Below, piece by piece: positions 40,664 through 48,633 of a stretch of DNA of 64,000 nt. Source of the DNA: Streptomyces sp. 1-11 (GTDB lineage: Bacteria > Actinomycetota > Actinomycetes > Streptomycetales > Streptomycetaceae); assembly GCF_007176755.1 (NCBI RefSeq), contig NZ_BJTV01000002.1, positions 434,655 to 498,654 on the forward strand, in the 5' to 3' direction. The notes under the pieces are model-generated. The model was not told where the DNA came from. It was given only the letters and a program-made list of their open reading frames with translations, and did no database searches. A program made the position numbers and the translations under genes. Each line of letters begins with the position of its first letter. The first letter of the stretch is position 1.

Positions 40664-43356
40664 GCGCGCTGACGGAGGCGGTGCGGGCCGGGCGGACGGC
40701 GGAGACGCTGCGCGTGGTGCGGGGCCTGACGGACGCCGAACGGCGTGCGTGTCTGCCCGACTTGAGGGCGCTGCGCACGGAGCTGCGCGAGTTCTCGCCG
40801 TGGGACCGCCGGTCGGAGCGGGTCCGCCCGGCGCTGCACCTGGCCGGGGCCGCCTGCCACACGGGGGCCGCGGCGGCCGCCGCCTGGCTCGTCGCGCGGG
40901 ATCTGCGCTGGCAGCAGGCGCCCGTCGACACGCTGCTGAGCGCCCTGGAGAGCCGGGACTCCGGCTGGCTGGCCGACGTCGCGCGGCGGCTGGCGCAGCG
41001 GCCGGCATCGGCGGGCGTGCCGTACGAGCTGATGGCCGGGCTGGTGAGCCGGTCGGGCTGCGAGGTGCCGGTGACGGACGCCTATGTGATCGGCTGGGTC
41101 GGGCACGTCGGCGGCGGCTGGCGCGGCGGCAACGTCCTCGGACGGCTGCGCCGCGAGCCGGACCTCGCCGCTCTGGTCGCCGGACTGTTCGCGCTCACGG
41201 ACCTGTCCGAGGTCCGCTGGCTGCTGGGCGACGGACCGGACGGCTGGCCGAGCGCGCTCGCGTCGCTGGCCAGGGAAGGGGTGCTGGACCGCGCGTTCCT
41301 CGTGGACGCCTGTGTCGCCCGGCTGCTGCGCGGCGCCGACGGCGCCGACCACCGGATCCTGCTGCCGGTGCTGACCGAGCTGGGGCTCACCCGGGAGGAG
41401 GAGCGGGCCCGGACCGCCGACTGGACGGCACTGGCGCGGGACGCGGCCTCCCCCGTCGCCTCCCACGCGCAGACGGTCCTCGGCGCACTGGCGCTGGACG
41501 GCGGGCTGACCGCCGGGCAGCTCGCCGAGGCGTCCGAAGGGCTGTTGTTCCGCGGCGAGAAGAAGCTGGTCCGGGCCCAGCTCGTGCTGCTCGGCAAGGT
41601 GCTCGTACGTGACCCGGGGAAGGCGGCGGAGCTGCTGCCCGTCGTCGGGCAGGCGTTCGGGCACGAGGACACCCAGCTCCAGGAGCGGGCGCTGAAGCTG
41701 GTGGAGCGGCACCTGAAGAAGCTCGACGGGCCCGAGGCGCGCGACGAACTGGCCCGCTGCGCCGACCGGTTGCCGCCGGCGCTGCGGGCCCGGGCGGCGG
41801 CCCTGCTGGGCGTCCCGGTGGAGTCCGGGGCGGCGTACGAGGAGGTGCTGCCGCCCGTGCCCGAGCCGGTCCGGCTCGCCCCCGCGCCGGCGACGGCCGA
41901 GGAAGTGGCCGAGGAACTGGGCGCACTGCTGGCCTCCGGCGGCGACGTCGCCACGTTCGAGCGGGCCCTGGACGGCCTGGCACGCCACGCCTACCGGGAC
42001 CCGGACGCGCTGCGCGAGGCCCTCGCGCCGGTGGTCTCACAACGCTGGTGGGCAGCCGCGAACGGGCGGTACGGCGGCGGGCCGGCCGTCGACACCCGCT
42101 ACGGCCACTGCAACGCCCAGGAAGGCCTCGACCTGCTTCTCGCGGCTCTGCACGGCAGGGTCAGGCCGGCCGATCTCCTCCGCGCCGTGAACGACGGGCC
42201 GAGCGAGCAGGGGTGCGCGCACAGCGCTCTCGCCCGGGTCTTCGACGCGCGGCTGCACGCCCTGGCGTACCGCCTGTGCACGGAGCCGCTGCCGCTGCTG
42301 CTGGCCACGCCCACCTGGAGCACGGGACTGCTGGACCCCGGTGAGCTGGTGGACCGCCTCACCGAGTACCGGCGCCTGGGCGCGCGGGTGTGCCCGACCG
42401 ACTTCGGGCAGGCGCTGCTGCGGGTGCGCGCGGACGACGGTGCGGCGGCCCGGGATGCAGCGGTCCGGGCCGAGGCGCTGGGGACCCGGGAGGGCGCCCG
42501 GCTCGCCCGCCGGCTGGTCTCCGGCACCGAGTCTCCCGCCGCCCGGGCGGCCCGGTGGCTGCGCACCGGCGCCACCGCCCCCGCGGCGGCCCGCCGGCAC
42601 AGCAGGGGCCCACGCATCCTGGTGGAGGCGGCCGAAGTGCCCGAGCTGCGGCACGGTTTCCCGCCGGAGTTCCGCGGGCTCGGCCACCCGGCGTCCCCCT
42701 ACGCCTGGAGCCGGCACTGCCACCACTGGGACGACTCGATACGTCCGCACTGGCTCGCCGTGCTGCCGGAGCATCGCGAGCTGGTGGCCGCGCGGCTGCT
42801 GCCCGACCTCGCGGCCACGGCCGTGGACGACGGCCGGGGTGCCGGTGTGCTGCCGCTGCTCGCGGAGGCCGGCGGCGAGGCCGGCGACGCGGTGCGCCTG
42901 TGCGTGGCGTACGGACTCGGGGCCCGGCACCAGGAGGACCGGCTGGCCGCCGTGGACGCCCTGCTGGTGCTCGCCGCGCGGGGGCAGCTCGACACGGCCC
43001 GGCTGGGCGCGGACCTGGGCGAGCTGTTGGGGAGCGGCGCCGTGAAGCCTCAGCGGCTGGCCGACTCGGCGCGGACGGCCGCGTCGACGGGCGCCGAGGC
43101 GACGACCGGGGAGGTGCTGCGGCACGCGCTGCCCGTGCCGCTGGCCGCCCTCGCGGCCGCGCGCCCCGAGGCGGCCGCGGTGGCGGCCCGTGGTCTCGGC
43201 GACCTGCTGGCGGTGGCGGCGGAGTGTGCCGAGCGCTCCGGGGCACGCGGTGAGGTCCCGTATCTGGCGGAGACCGCCGCGCGCGGCGGCTCCTCCCGCC
43301 TGGTGACCCAGGCGCGGCGGCTGTGGGACGCGCTGGCTTTGGAAACGGCCGCCTGA
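40660..43356 (+). CDS. Large helical-repeat protein, DUF6493-like
   Basis: An 898-aa protein, almost wholly helical and Leu/Ala-rich, with HEAT/ARM-like repeats, for example VLLGKVLVRDPGKAAELLPV, HEDTQLQERALKLVERHLK and DELARCADRLPPALRARAAA. Conserved-looking islands are NGRYGGGPAVDTRYGHCNAQ, FPPEFRGLGHPASPY and WSRHCHHWDDSIRPHWLAVL, the last rich in His, Trp and Asp. No signal peptide, membrane segment or enzymatic motif. I associate it with DUF6493, large proteins of mostly Streptomyces that partner SWIM proteins. The start overlaps the SWIM gene by 4 bp (ATGA), so the two are co-translated. Biochemical role unknown; a scaffold is plausible. Confidence 0.8.
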   Translation: MSALTEAVRAGRTAETLRVVRGLTDAERRACLPDLRALRTELREFSPWDRRSERVRPALHLAGAACHTGAAAAAAWLVARDLRWQQAPVDTLLSALESRDSGWLADVARRLAQRPASAGVPYELMAGLVSRSGCEVPVTDAYVIGWVGHVGGGWRGGNVLGRLRREPDLAALVAGLFALTDLSEVRWLLGDGPDGWPSALASLAREGVLDRAFLVDACVARLLRGADGADHRILLPVLTELGLTREEERARTADWTALARDAASPVASHAQTVLGALALDGGLTAGQLAEASEGLLFRGEKKLVRAQLVLLGKVLVRDPGKAAELLPVVGQAFGHEDTQLQERALKLVERHLKKLDGPEARDELARCADRLPPALRARAAALLGVPVESGAAYEEVLPPVPEPVRLAPAPATAEEVAEELGALLASGGDVATFERALDGLARHAYRDPDALREALAPVVSQRWWAAANGRYGGGPAVDTRYGHCNAQEGLDLLLAALHGRVRPADLLRAVNDGPSEQGCAHSALARVFDARLHALAYRLCTEPLPLLLATPTWSTGLLDPGELVDRLTEYRRLGARVCPTDFGQALLRVRADDGAAARDAAVRAEALGTREGARLARRLVSGTESPAARAARWLRTGATAPAAARRHSRGPRILVEAAEVPELRHGFPPEFRGLGHPASPYAWSRHCHHWDDSIRPHWLAVLPEHRELVAARLLPDLAATAVDDGRGAGVLPLLAEAGGEAGDAVRLCVAYGLGARHQEDRLAAVDALLVLAARGQLDTARLGADLGELLGSGAVKPQRLADSARTAASTGAEATTGEVLRHALPVPLAALAAARPEAAAVAARGLGDLLAVAAECAERSGARGEVPYLAETAARGGSSRLVTQARRLWDALALETAA

Positions 43357-43461
43357 ACCGCCCCTGGTACTGGAAAGCCCAACAAAAGGGACGGAAGCAG
43401 CTTTACCCATCGGTCACAAACCGTTCGTGATCACGCAACACCGTTCCTTCACAGTGGCTGC

Positions 43462-44910
43462 ATGACTTCGGACATGTCTCGAGTGACGCGCGCCAAGCAC
43501 GGCCGGCCGGTGCACCACTGGCGGCGGGACCTCGTCGAACTCGCCGCCCTGTTCACGGCGGTGGCGGTGGCGGACGGGGTGGCCAACCTGATCGGGCACG
43601 GCCCCGACGGTCCCGCGCTGCTGGTGATCTCGGCGGTCGTGCTGGCCGCGACGGCGGGCTTCCACACCTGGTGGGCACGGCGCCACGGGCACGCACCGCC
43701 GGCCGGGGATACCGGTGCCCGGCCGGCCGCCGAGGTGCGGCCGGCCGGGCCCGCGCAGGACCCCGGCGCGGCGGCGCCCGACGCGGCCGGCGCCAGTGCG
43801 CTGTGGCGGATGCGGACCACCGTGCGGGACGAGCCCGGTTCGCTGGCCGCGCTGTGCGCGGCGCTGGCGGGACGGCGGGTCGACATCCTGAGCCTGCAGA
43901 CGCACCCGCTGGCCGACGGCACCGTGGACGAGTTCCTGCTGCGGGCGCCCGGGGCGCTCACGGCGACCGAGCTCACCCGGGCGGTGTCGCTGGCCGGTGG
44001 CGCGTCCACCTGGATCGAGCGGGCCGACGCCCACGACCTGGTGGACGCCCCGGCCCGGGTCCTGGCCCTCGCGACGCGCACCGCGCTGGACACCGCGGAA
44101 CTGCCGCTGGCCCTGCGGCAGTTGCTGGGCCGGTGCACGATCCGCTCGCTGCCCGCCACGCCGTTCGGCGGGGGCCGGGGGCCGGAGCCGGTCCCGGCGG
44201 AAGGGGTGCTGGAGGACACCGTCATGCGGCTGCGGGCGCCGGAGGGCGGCGTGCTCACCGTGGAGCGGGCGTACCTGCCGTTCACCCCGGCCGAGTTCGC
44301 GCGGGCCAGGGCGCTGGTGGAGCTGGACAGGCGGCTGGGCCCGCGCATCCCGGACGGCCGTGACGTGCTGACGCTGCCCGAGGGCGCCGACATCACCGTG
44401 CGCCGGGTGGACACCGGCGATCTCGCGGCGGCCAGGGAGATGCACGAGCGGTGCTCGCGGCACACCCTCGGCCTGCGCTACCACGGGCCGGCCGGGGACG
44501 CCGACCGCTATCTGAACCACCTGCTCAGCCCCCGCTTCGGCCGGACGCTGGCCGCGCAGACCGCCTCCGGGCGCATCGTCGGCCTCGGCCACCTGCTGTG
44601 GGACGGCGACGAGACCGAGGTCGCGCTGCTGGTCGAGGACGCCTGGCAGCGGCGCGGCATCGGAGCCGAACTGCTCGGCCGGCTGGTGGCGATGGCGGTG
44701 GAGGCGGGGTGCGAGAGCGTGTACGCCGTGACGCAGGCCTCCAACACCGGGATGGTCGCGGCGATGCGCGGCCTCGGACTGCCCCTGGACTACCAGATCG
44801 AGGAGGGCACTCTGGTCGTCACGGCCCGTCTGGGCGCCGCCGCCGTCGCCGCCCGGGCGTCCCGCGAGGACCTCGGGGAACGGCTCGGCGGAGCGGGCCG
44901 GCGCGACTGA
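43462..44910 (+). CDS. Membrane-anchored ACT-GNAT fusion protein
   Basis: A 482-aa fusion. Two N-terminal hydrophobic helices (about 25-45 and 51-71: LVELAALFTAVAVADGVANL and LLVISAVVLAATAGFHTWW) are followed by a Pro/Ala linker. An ACT-like domain (about 115-185) starts WRMRTTVRDEPGSLAALCAA, with RRVDILSLQTHPLADGTVDE, typical of amino-acid-sensing ACT folds. A GNAT domain (about 310-450) has ITVRRVDTGDLAAAREMH and the acetyl-CoA motif VEDAWQRRGIGAELLGRLV. The design suggests acetylation tuned by a small-molecule ligand at the membrane. No clear Shine-Dalgarno; a CGTGATCACG palindrome (43426-43435) lies 26 bp before the ATG. Confidence 0.88.
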   Translation: MTSDMSRVTRAKHGRPVHHWRRDLVELAALFTAVAVADGVANLIGHGPDGPALLVISAVVLAATAGFHTWWARRHGHAPPAGDTGARPAAEVRPAGPAQDPGAAAPDAAGASALWRMRTTVRDEPGSLAALCAALAGRRVDILSLQTHPLADGTVDEFLLRAPGALTATELTRAVSLAGGASTWIERADAHDLVDAPARVLALATRTALDTAELPLALRQLLGRCTIRSLPATPFGGGRGPEPVPAEGVLEDTVMRLRAPEGGVLTVERAYLPFTPAEFARARALVELDRRLGPRIPDGRDVLTLPEGADITVRRVDTGDLAAAREMHERCSRHTLGLRYHGPAGDADRYLNHLLSPRFGRTLAAQTASGRIVGLGHLLWDGDETEVALLVEDAWQRRGIGAELLGRLVAMAVEAGCESVYAVTQASNTGMVAAMRGLGLPLDYQIEEGTLVVTARLGAAAVAARASREDLGERLGGAGRRD

Positions 44911-44922
44911 GCGGCGTCCGTG

Positions 44923-44955
44923 ACGGCGGCCCGGCCCCCCGCACCGGGCCGCCGT
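44923..44955. terminator. Bidirectional hairpin between convergent genes
   Basis: ACGGCGGCCCGG (44923-44934) and CCGGGCCGCCGT (44944-44955), a perfect 12-bp stem with a 9-nt loop, between the ACT-GNAT gene and the convergent trans-sulfuration gene. Confidence 0.85.
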
Positions 44956-44972
44956 GGTCGTGTGGAGGCGGG

Positions 44973-46190
44973 TCAGCCCGCGGTCTCCCGCAGGGGCGCG
45001 GCCTCCCGCAGCGGGACCGGCGTCCGGGTCCGCTCCCCCAGCGCCCGGTCCAGGTCCGCCCACAGGTCGTCGACGTCCTCCAGGCCCACCGACATGCGCA
45101 GCAGTCGGTCGCTCACCCCGGCGCCGCGCCGGTCGTCGGCGTCGACGATGCGGTGGCTGATGGACGCGGGGTGCTGGATGAGGGTGTCGACGCTGCCCAG
45201 GCTGACCGCCGGGGTGATCAGCCCGACGCGGGCGATGACGTCGTGCGGGTCGCCGTGCACCTCGAAGGCGATCATGGCGCCGCCCAGCTTCGGGTAGTGG
45301 ACGCGGGCCACCCGCGGGTCGGCGGCGAGCCGGCCGGCCAGTTCGGCGGCGCTCGCGGAAGCGGCCCGGACCCGGACCGGCAGCGTGGACAGGCCCCTGA
45401 GCAGCAGGTAGCCGGCCAGCGGGTGCAGGACGCCGCCGGTGGCGAAGCGTATCTGCCGCAGCCGTCCGGCGAACTCCTCGTCGCAGGCCACGACACCGGC
45501 GAGGACGTCGCCGTGCCCGCCGAGGTACTTGGTGGCGCTGTGCAGCACCAGGCGCGCTCCGTGCTCGGCGGGGCGCTGCAGCACCGGCGTGGCGAAGGTG
45601 TTGTCGGCCAGCAGCGGGACGGAGCCGCAGGAGTGGGCGACGGCCCGCAGGTCGACCTCGGCGAGGGTCGGGTTGGCGGGTGTCTCGACCATCACCAGAC
45701 CGGTGTCGGGGCGCAGCGCGTCGGCGATGCCGGCCGGGTCGGTCCAGGTGACCTCGGTGCCCAGCAGCCCGGCGGTCAGCAGGTGGTCGCTGCACCCGTA
45801 CAGCGGGCGCACCGCGACCACATGGCGCAGGCCCATGGCGGACCGCGCCAGCAGGACCGCGCTGAGCGCGGCCATGCCGCTGGCGAAGGCGACGGCGGAC
45901 TCGGTGCCCTCCAGCCGGGCGAGCGCGGTCTCGAAGCGGACCACGGTCGGGTTGCCGAGGCGGCCGTAGATCGGCGGGCCCTCGGGGTCGGCGCCGTCGG
46001 TGGCGAAGGCGTCGATGCGGGCGGCCTCGCCGCGGCTGTCGAAGGAGGGGTAGGTGGTGGACAGGTCGATCGGCGGGGCGTGCAGCCCCTGGCGGGCGAG
46101 ATCGTCGCGGCCGGCGTGCACGGCCTCGGTGGCCAGTGCTCTCGATGCGGTGCGTACGGCGTCGTAGGCACCCGTGCTCGCTGTGTCCAT
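44973..46190 (-). CDS. Trans-sulfuration PLP enzyme (Cys/Met metabolism family)
   Basis: A 405-aa fold-type I PLP enzyme of the cystathionine gamma-synthase / gamma-lyase / methionine gamma-lyase family. Seen: [33 protein letters not shown] (substrate and PLP phosphate contacts), [31 protein letters not shown], the PLP Asp in [15 protein letters not shown] and the Schiff-base Lys in [13 protein letters not shown]. The C-terminal [19 protein letters not shown] is typical. The exact reaction cannot be chosen by eye. It is divergent from an Lrp-type regulator with 59 bp between their start codons, so it is likely its target. No Shine-Dalgarno is evident before the ATG. Confidence 0.93.
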   Translation of the reverse strand: MDTASTGAYDAVRTASRALATEAVHAGRDDLARQGLHAPPIDLSTTYPSFDSRGEAARIDAFATDGADPEGPPIYGRLGNPTVVRFETALARLEGTESAVAFASGMAALSAVLLARSAMGLRHVVAVRPLYGCSDHLLTAGLLGTEVTWTDPAGIADALRPDTGLVMVETPANPTLAEVDLRAVAHSCGSVPLLADNTFATPVLQRPAEHGARLVLHSATKYLGGHGDVLAGVVACDEEFAGRLRQIRFATGGVLHPLAGYLLLRGLSTLPVRVRAASASAAELAGRLAADPRVARVHYPKLGGAMIAFEVHGDPHDVIARVGLITPAVSLGSVDTLIQHPASISHRIVDADDRRGAGVSDRLLRMSVGLEDVDDLWADLDRALGERTRTPVPLREAAPLRETAG

Positions 46191-46215
46191 GGGCGAAGGG
46201 TGAACACCGAACGGG

Positions 46216-46243
46216 TCCGGGCGACCGGACGCCGTGCTACGTT
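46216..46243 (+). promoter_or_regulatory. Lrp promoter and adjoining dyad
   Basis: TACGTT (46238-46243) is 6 nt before the lrp-type ATG at 46250, a leaderless arrangement. Upstream, TCCGG-GCGA-CCGGA (46216-46229) is a perfect 5-bp-arm dyad between the two divergent genes and a candidate binding site. Confidence 0.5.
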
Positions 46244-46249
46244 CGGCGC

Positions 46250-46741
46250 ATGGCCGAATCTGTCGTACTGGATCCGGTGGATCTCCATCTGCTGCGGCTG
46301 CTGCAGAACGACGCCCGGACCACCTACCGCGATCTCGCCGCCCAGGTGGGCGTGGCGCCGTCGACGTGTCTGGACCGGGTGACCCGGCTGCGCCGCGCGG
46401 GCGTGATCCTCGGCCACCAGCTCCGGCTGGACCCCGCCAAGCTGGGGCGCGGTCTGGAGGCGCTGCTGTCGGTGCAGGTCAGGCCGCATCGCCGGGAGCT
46501 GGTGGGGCCGTTCGTGGAGCGGATCCGCGCGCTGCCGGAGTCGCGGACGGTGTTCCACCTGACCGGTCCCGACGACTACCTGGTGCACGTGGCCGTGGCG
46601 GACATGGCCGATCTGCAGCGGCTGGTGCTGGACGGGTTCACCGCGCGCCCGGAGGTGGCCCGGGTGGAGACCCGGCTGATCTTCCAGCAGTGGGACTGCG
46701 GGCCGCTTCTGCCCCCGGCTGAATCCGCGATCCACGGGTGA
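46250..46741 (+). CDS. Lrp/AsnC-family regulator
   Basis: A 163-aa Lrp/AsnC protein. The N-terminal helix-turn-helix is LDPVDLHLLRLLQNDARTTY, then VGVAPSTCLDRVTRLRRAGV. The effector domain (RAM/ACT-like, about 65-150) contains LEALLSVQVRPHRRELVGPF, TVFHLTGPDDYLVHVAVADM and VETRLIFQQWD at the end. It is divergent from the trans-sulfuration gene, which such regulators commonly control in response to an amino acid, probably methionine or cysteine here (inference). Confidence 0.93.
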   Translation: MAESVVLDPVDLHLLRLLQNDARTTYRDLAAQVGVAPSTCLDRVTRLRRAGVILGHQLRLDPAKLGRGLEALLSVQVRPHRRELVGPFVERIRALPESRTVFHLTGPDDYLVHVAVADMADLQRLVLDGFTARPEVARVETRLIFQQWDCGPLLPPAESAIHG

Positions 46742-46774
46742 CGCGGGCACGGTCCGCGTATGAGGATGGGCGCC

Positions 46775-48466
46775 ATGTCCGAAACCCAGATCCCGCTGCC
46801 CCGTCAGGTCGCCGACGCGTACGTGGACGACCTCATCGCCCTCGACCCGGTCACCGGAACCTACCTCGGTGTGCAGGAGAGTTCGACCAGGCTGCCCGAC
46901 TACTCCCCGGCCGGCCAGGAGGCCCTGGCGGAGCTGATGCGGACGACCCTGGCGCGGCTCGACGAGGCCGAGCGGCAGCCCGGCGCGGACAGTGACGCGG
47001 AGCGTCGCTGCGGCCGGCTGCTGCGGGAGCGGCTGACCGCGGAGCTGGCCGTGCACGAGGCCGGCGAACACCTGCGCGCGGTCGGCAACATGAGCACCCC
47101 GGGCCACTCGGTGCGGGACGTGTTCACCGTGATGCCGACGGGGACCGAGGAGGACTGGTCGGCGATCGCGGAGCGGCTGCGCGCGGTGCCGGCCGCCGTC
47201 GCGGGCTACCGGGCGTCCCTGGAACTGGGCCTGGAGCGCAAGCTGTACGCGGCGCCCCGGCCGACGGCCACGTACATCGGCCAGCTCGGCGAGTGGACGG
47301 ACACCGACGGCAAGGGCCGCGGCTGGTACGAGGACTTCGCCGCCGCCGGTCCGGACGCGCTGAGCGCGGAACTGGACGAGGCGGCCCGCACCGCGACGGC
47401 CGCGCTGGCCGGACTGCGGGACTGGATGCGGGAGGTGTACGCGCCGGCCGTCGAGGGCGCGCCGAACACGGTGGGCCGGGAGCGCTACGCCCGCTGGGCC
47501 CGCTACTTCAACGGCACCGACCTGGACCTGGACGAGGCGTACGCGTACGGCTGGGCGGAGTTCCACCGCATCCTCGCCGAGATGGAGCGGGAGGCGGAGA
47601 AGATCCTGCCGGGCGCCGCGACGCCGTGGGTGGCGCTCGCGCACCTGGACGAGCACGGCCGGCACATCGAGGGCGTCGACGAGGTCCGCGATTGGCTGCA
47701 GGGCCTGATGGACCGGGCCATCGCGGACCTGGACGGCACGCACTTCGAACTCGCCGAGCGGGTACGGAAGGTGGAGTCGCACATCGCCCCGCCGGGCGGT
47801 GCCGCCGCCCCGTACTACACCGCGCCGTCGGAGGACTTCTCGCGTCCGGGCCGGACCTGGCTGCCGACCATGGGGCTGACCCGGTTCCCGGTGTACGACC
47901 TGGTGTCCACCTGGTACCACGAGGGCGTGCCCGGTCACCATCTGCAGCTCGCGCAGTGGGCGCACGTGGCGAAGGACCTCTCCCGCTACCAGGCCACGGT
48001 CGGCGGCGTCAGCGCCAACGCGGAGGGCTGGGCGCTGTACGCGGAGCGGCTGATGGACGAACTGGGCTACCTGACGGACCCGGAGGAGCGGCTCGGTTAC
48101 CTGGACGCGCAGATGATGCGCGCGGCCCGGGTGATCGTCGACATCGGCATGCACCTGGAGCTCGAGATCCCGGCGGACTCTCCGTTCCACCCCGGTGAGC
48201 GCTGGACGCCGGAGCTGGCGCAGGAGTTCTTCGGCTCCCACAGCAGCCGTCCGGCGGACTTCGTGGAGAGCGAGCTGACCCGGTACCTGACGATCCCGGG
48301 CCAGGCGATCGGCTACAAGCTCGGCGAGCGTGCCTGGCTGCTGGGCCGTGAGAACGCCCGCGCCCGGCACGGCGACGCCTTCGACCTGAAGGCCTGGCAC
48401 ATGGCCGCCCTCTCGCAGGGCTCGCTGGGCCTGGACGACCTGCTGGACGAACTCTCCCGCCTCTGA
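46775..48466 (+). CDS. DUF885-family peptidase-like protein
   Basis: A 563-aa DUF885 protein, related to zinc oligopeptidases by the active-site-like motif YHEGVPGHHLQLAQWA (HExxxxH-type) with downstream Glu in NAEGWALYAERLMDELGYL. Additional blocks are PGATPWVAL-like stretches, SFPVYDLVSTWYHEG-like context and ELTRYLTIPGQAIGYKLGE near the end. It has no signal peptide. The ATG at 46775 (MSETQIPLPRQV) is preceded by GAGGAT 7 nt upstream and no Shine-Dalgarno; an in-frame ATG at 46760 is less favoured. Proteolytic activity is inferred from the family, not proven. It follows the lrp gene on the same strand but seems to have its own promoter. Confidence 0.9.
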   Translation: MSETQIPLPRQVADAYVDDLIALDPVTGTYLGVQESSTRLPDYSPAGQEALAELMRTTLARLDEAERQPGADSDAERRCGRLLRERLTAELAVHEAGEHLRAVGNMSTPGHSVRDVFTVMPTGTEEDWSAIAERLRAVPAAVAGYRASLELGLERKLYAAPRPTATYIGQLGEWTDTDGKGRGWYEDFAAAGPDALSAELDEAARTATAALAGLRDWMREVYAPAVEGAPNTVGRERYARWARYFNGTDLDLDEAYAYGWAEFHRILAEMEREAEKILPGAATPWVALAHLDEHGRHIEGVDEVRDWLQGLMDRAIADLDGTHFELAERVRKVESHIAPPGGAAAPYYTAPSEDFSRPGRTWLPTMGLTRFPVYDLVSTWYHEGVPGHHLQLAQWAHVAKDLSRYQATVGGVSANAEGWALYAERLMDELGYLTDPEERLGYLDAQMMRAARVIVDIGMHLELEIPADSPFHPGERWTPELAQEFFGSHSSRPADFVESELTRYLTIPGQAIGYKLGERAWLLGRENARARHGDAFDLKAWHMAALSQGSLGLDDLLDELSRL

Positions 48467-48496
48467 CCCGCGCCCCGCTCCCGCCCGGCGTCGCCG

Positions 48497-48531
48497 CCGT
48501 GGGTCCGGTCCGCGCCGGACCGGACCCACGG
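48497..48531. terminator. Very strong hairpin between convergent genes
   Basis: CCGTGGGTCCGGTCCG (48497-48512) and CGGACCGGACCCACGG (48516-48531), a perfect 16-bp stem with a 3-nt loop, between the DUF885 stop and the convergent NACHT gene. Confidence 0.9.
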
Positions 48532-48633
48532 GGGGCACCACGTCCGGAGACCCGGCGGGGGCACCACGTCCCGAGGCCCTGCGGAGGTGCGTCCGCCCCC
48601 GGTGGCGGGCGGGCAGGTCGCGCCCCCGCACCA

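Noticed and set aside
43426..43435. CGTGATCACG palindrome as a firm operator
   Set aside because: A 10-bp palindrome alone is expected by chance in a window of this size; it is mentioned with the gene but not listed as a separate site.
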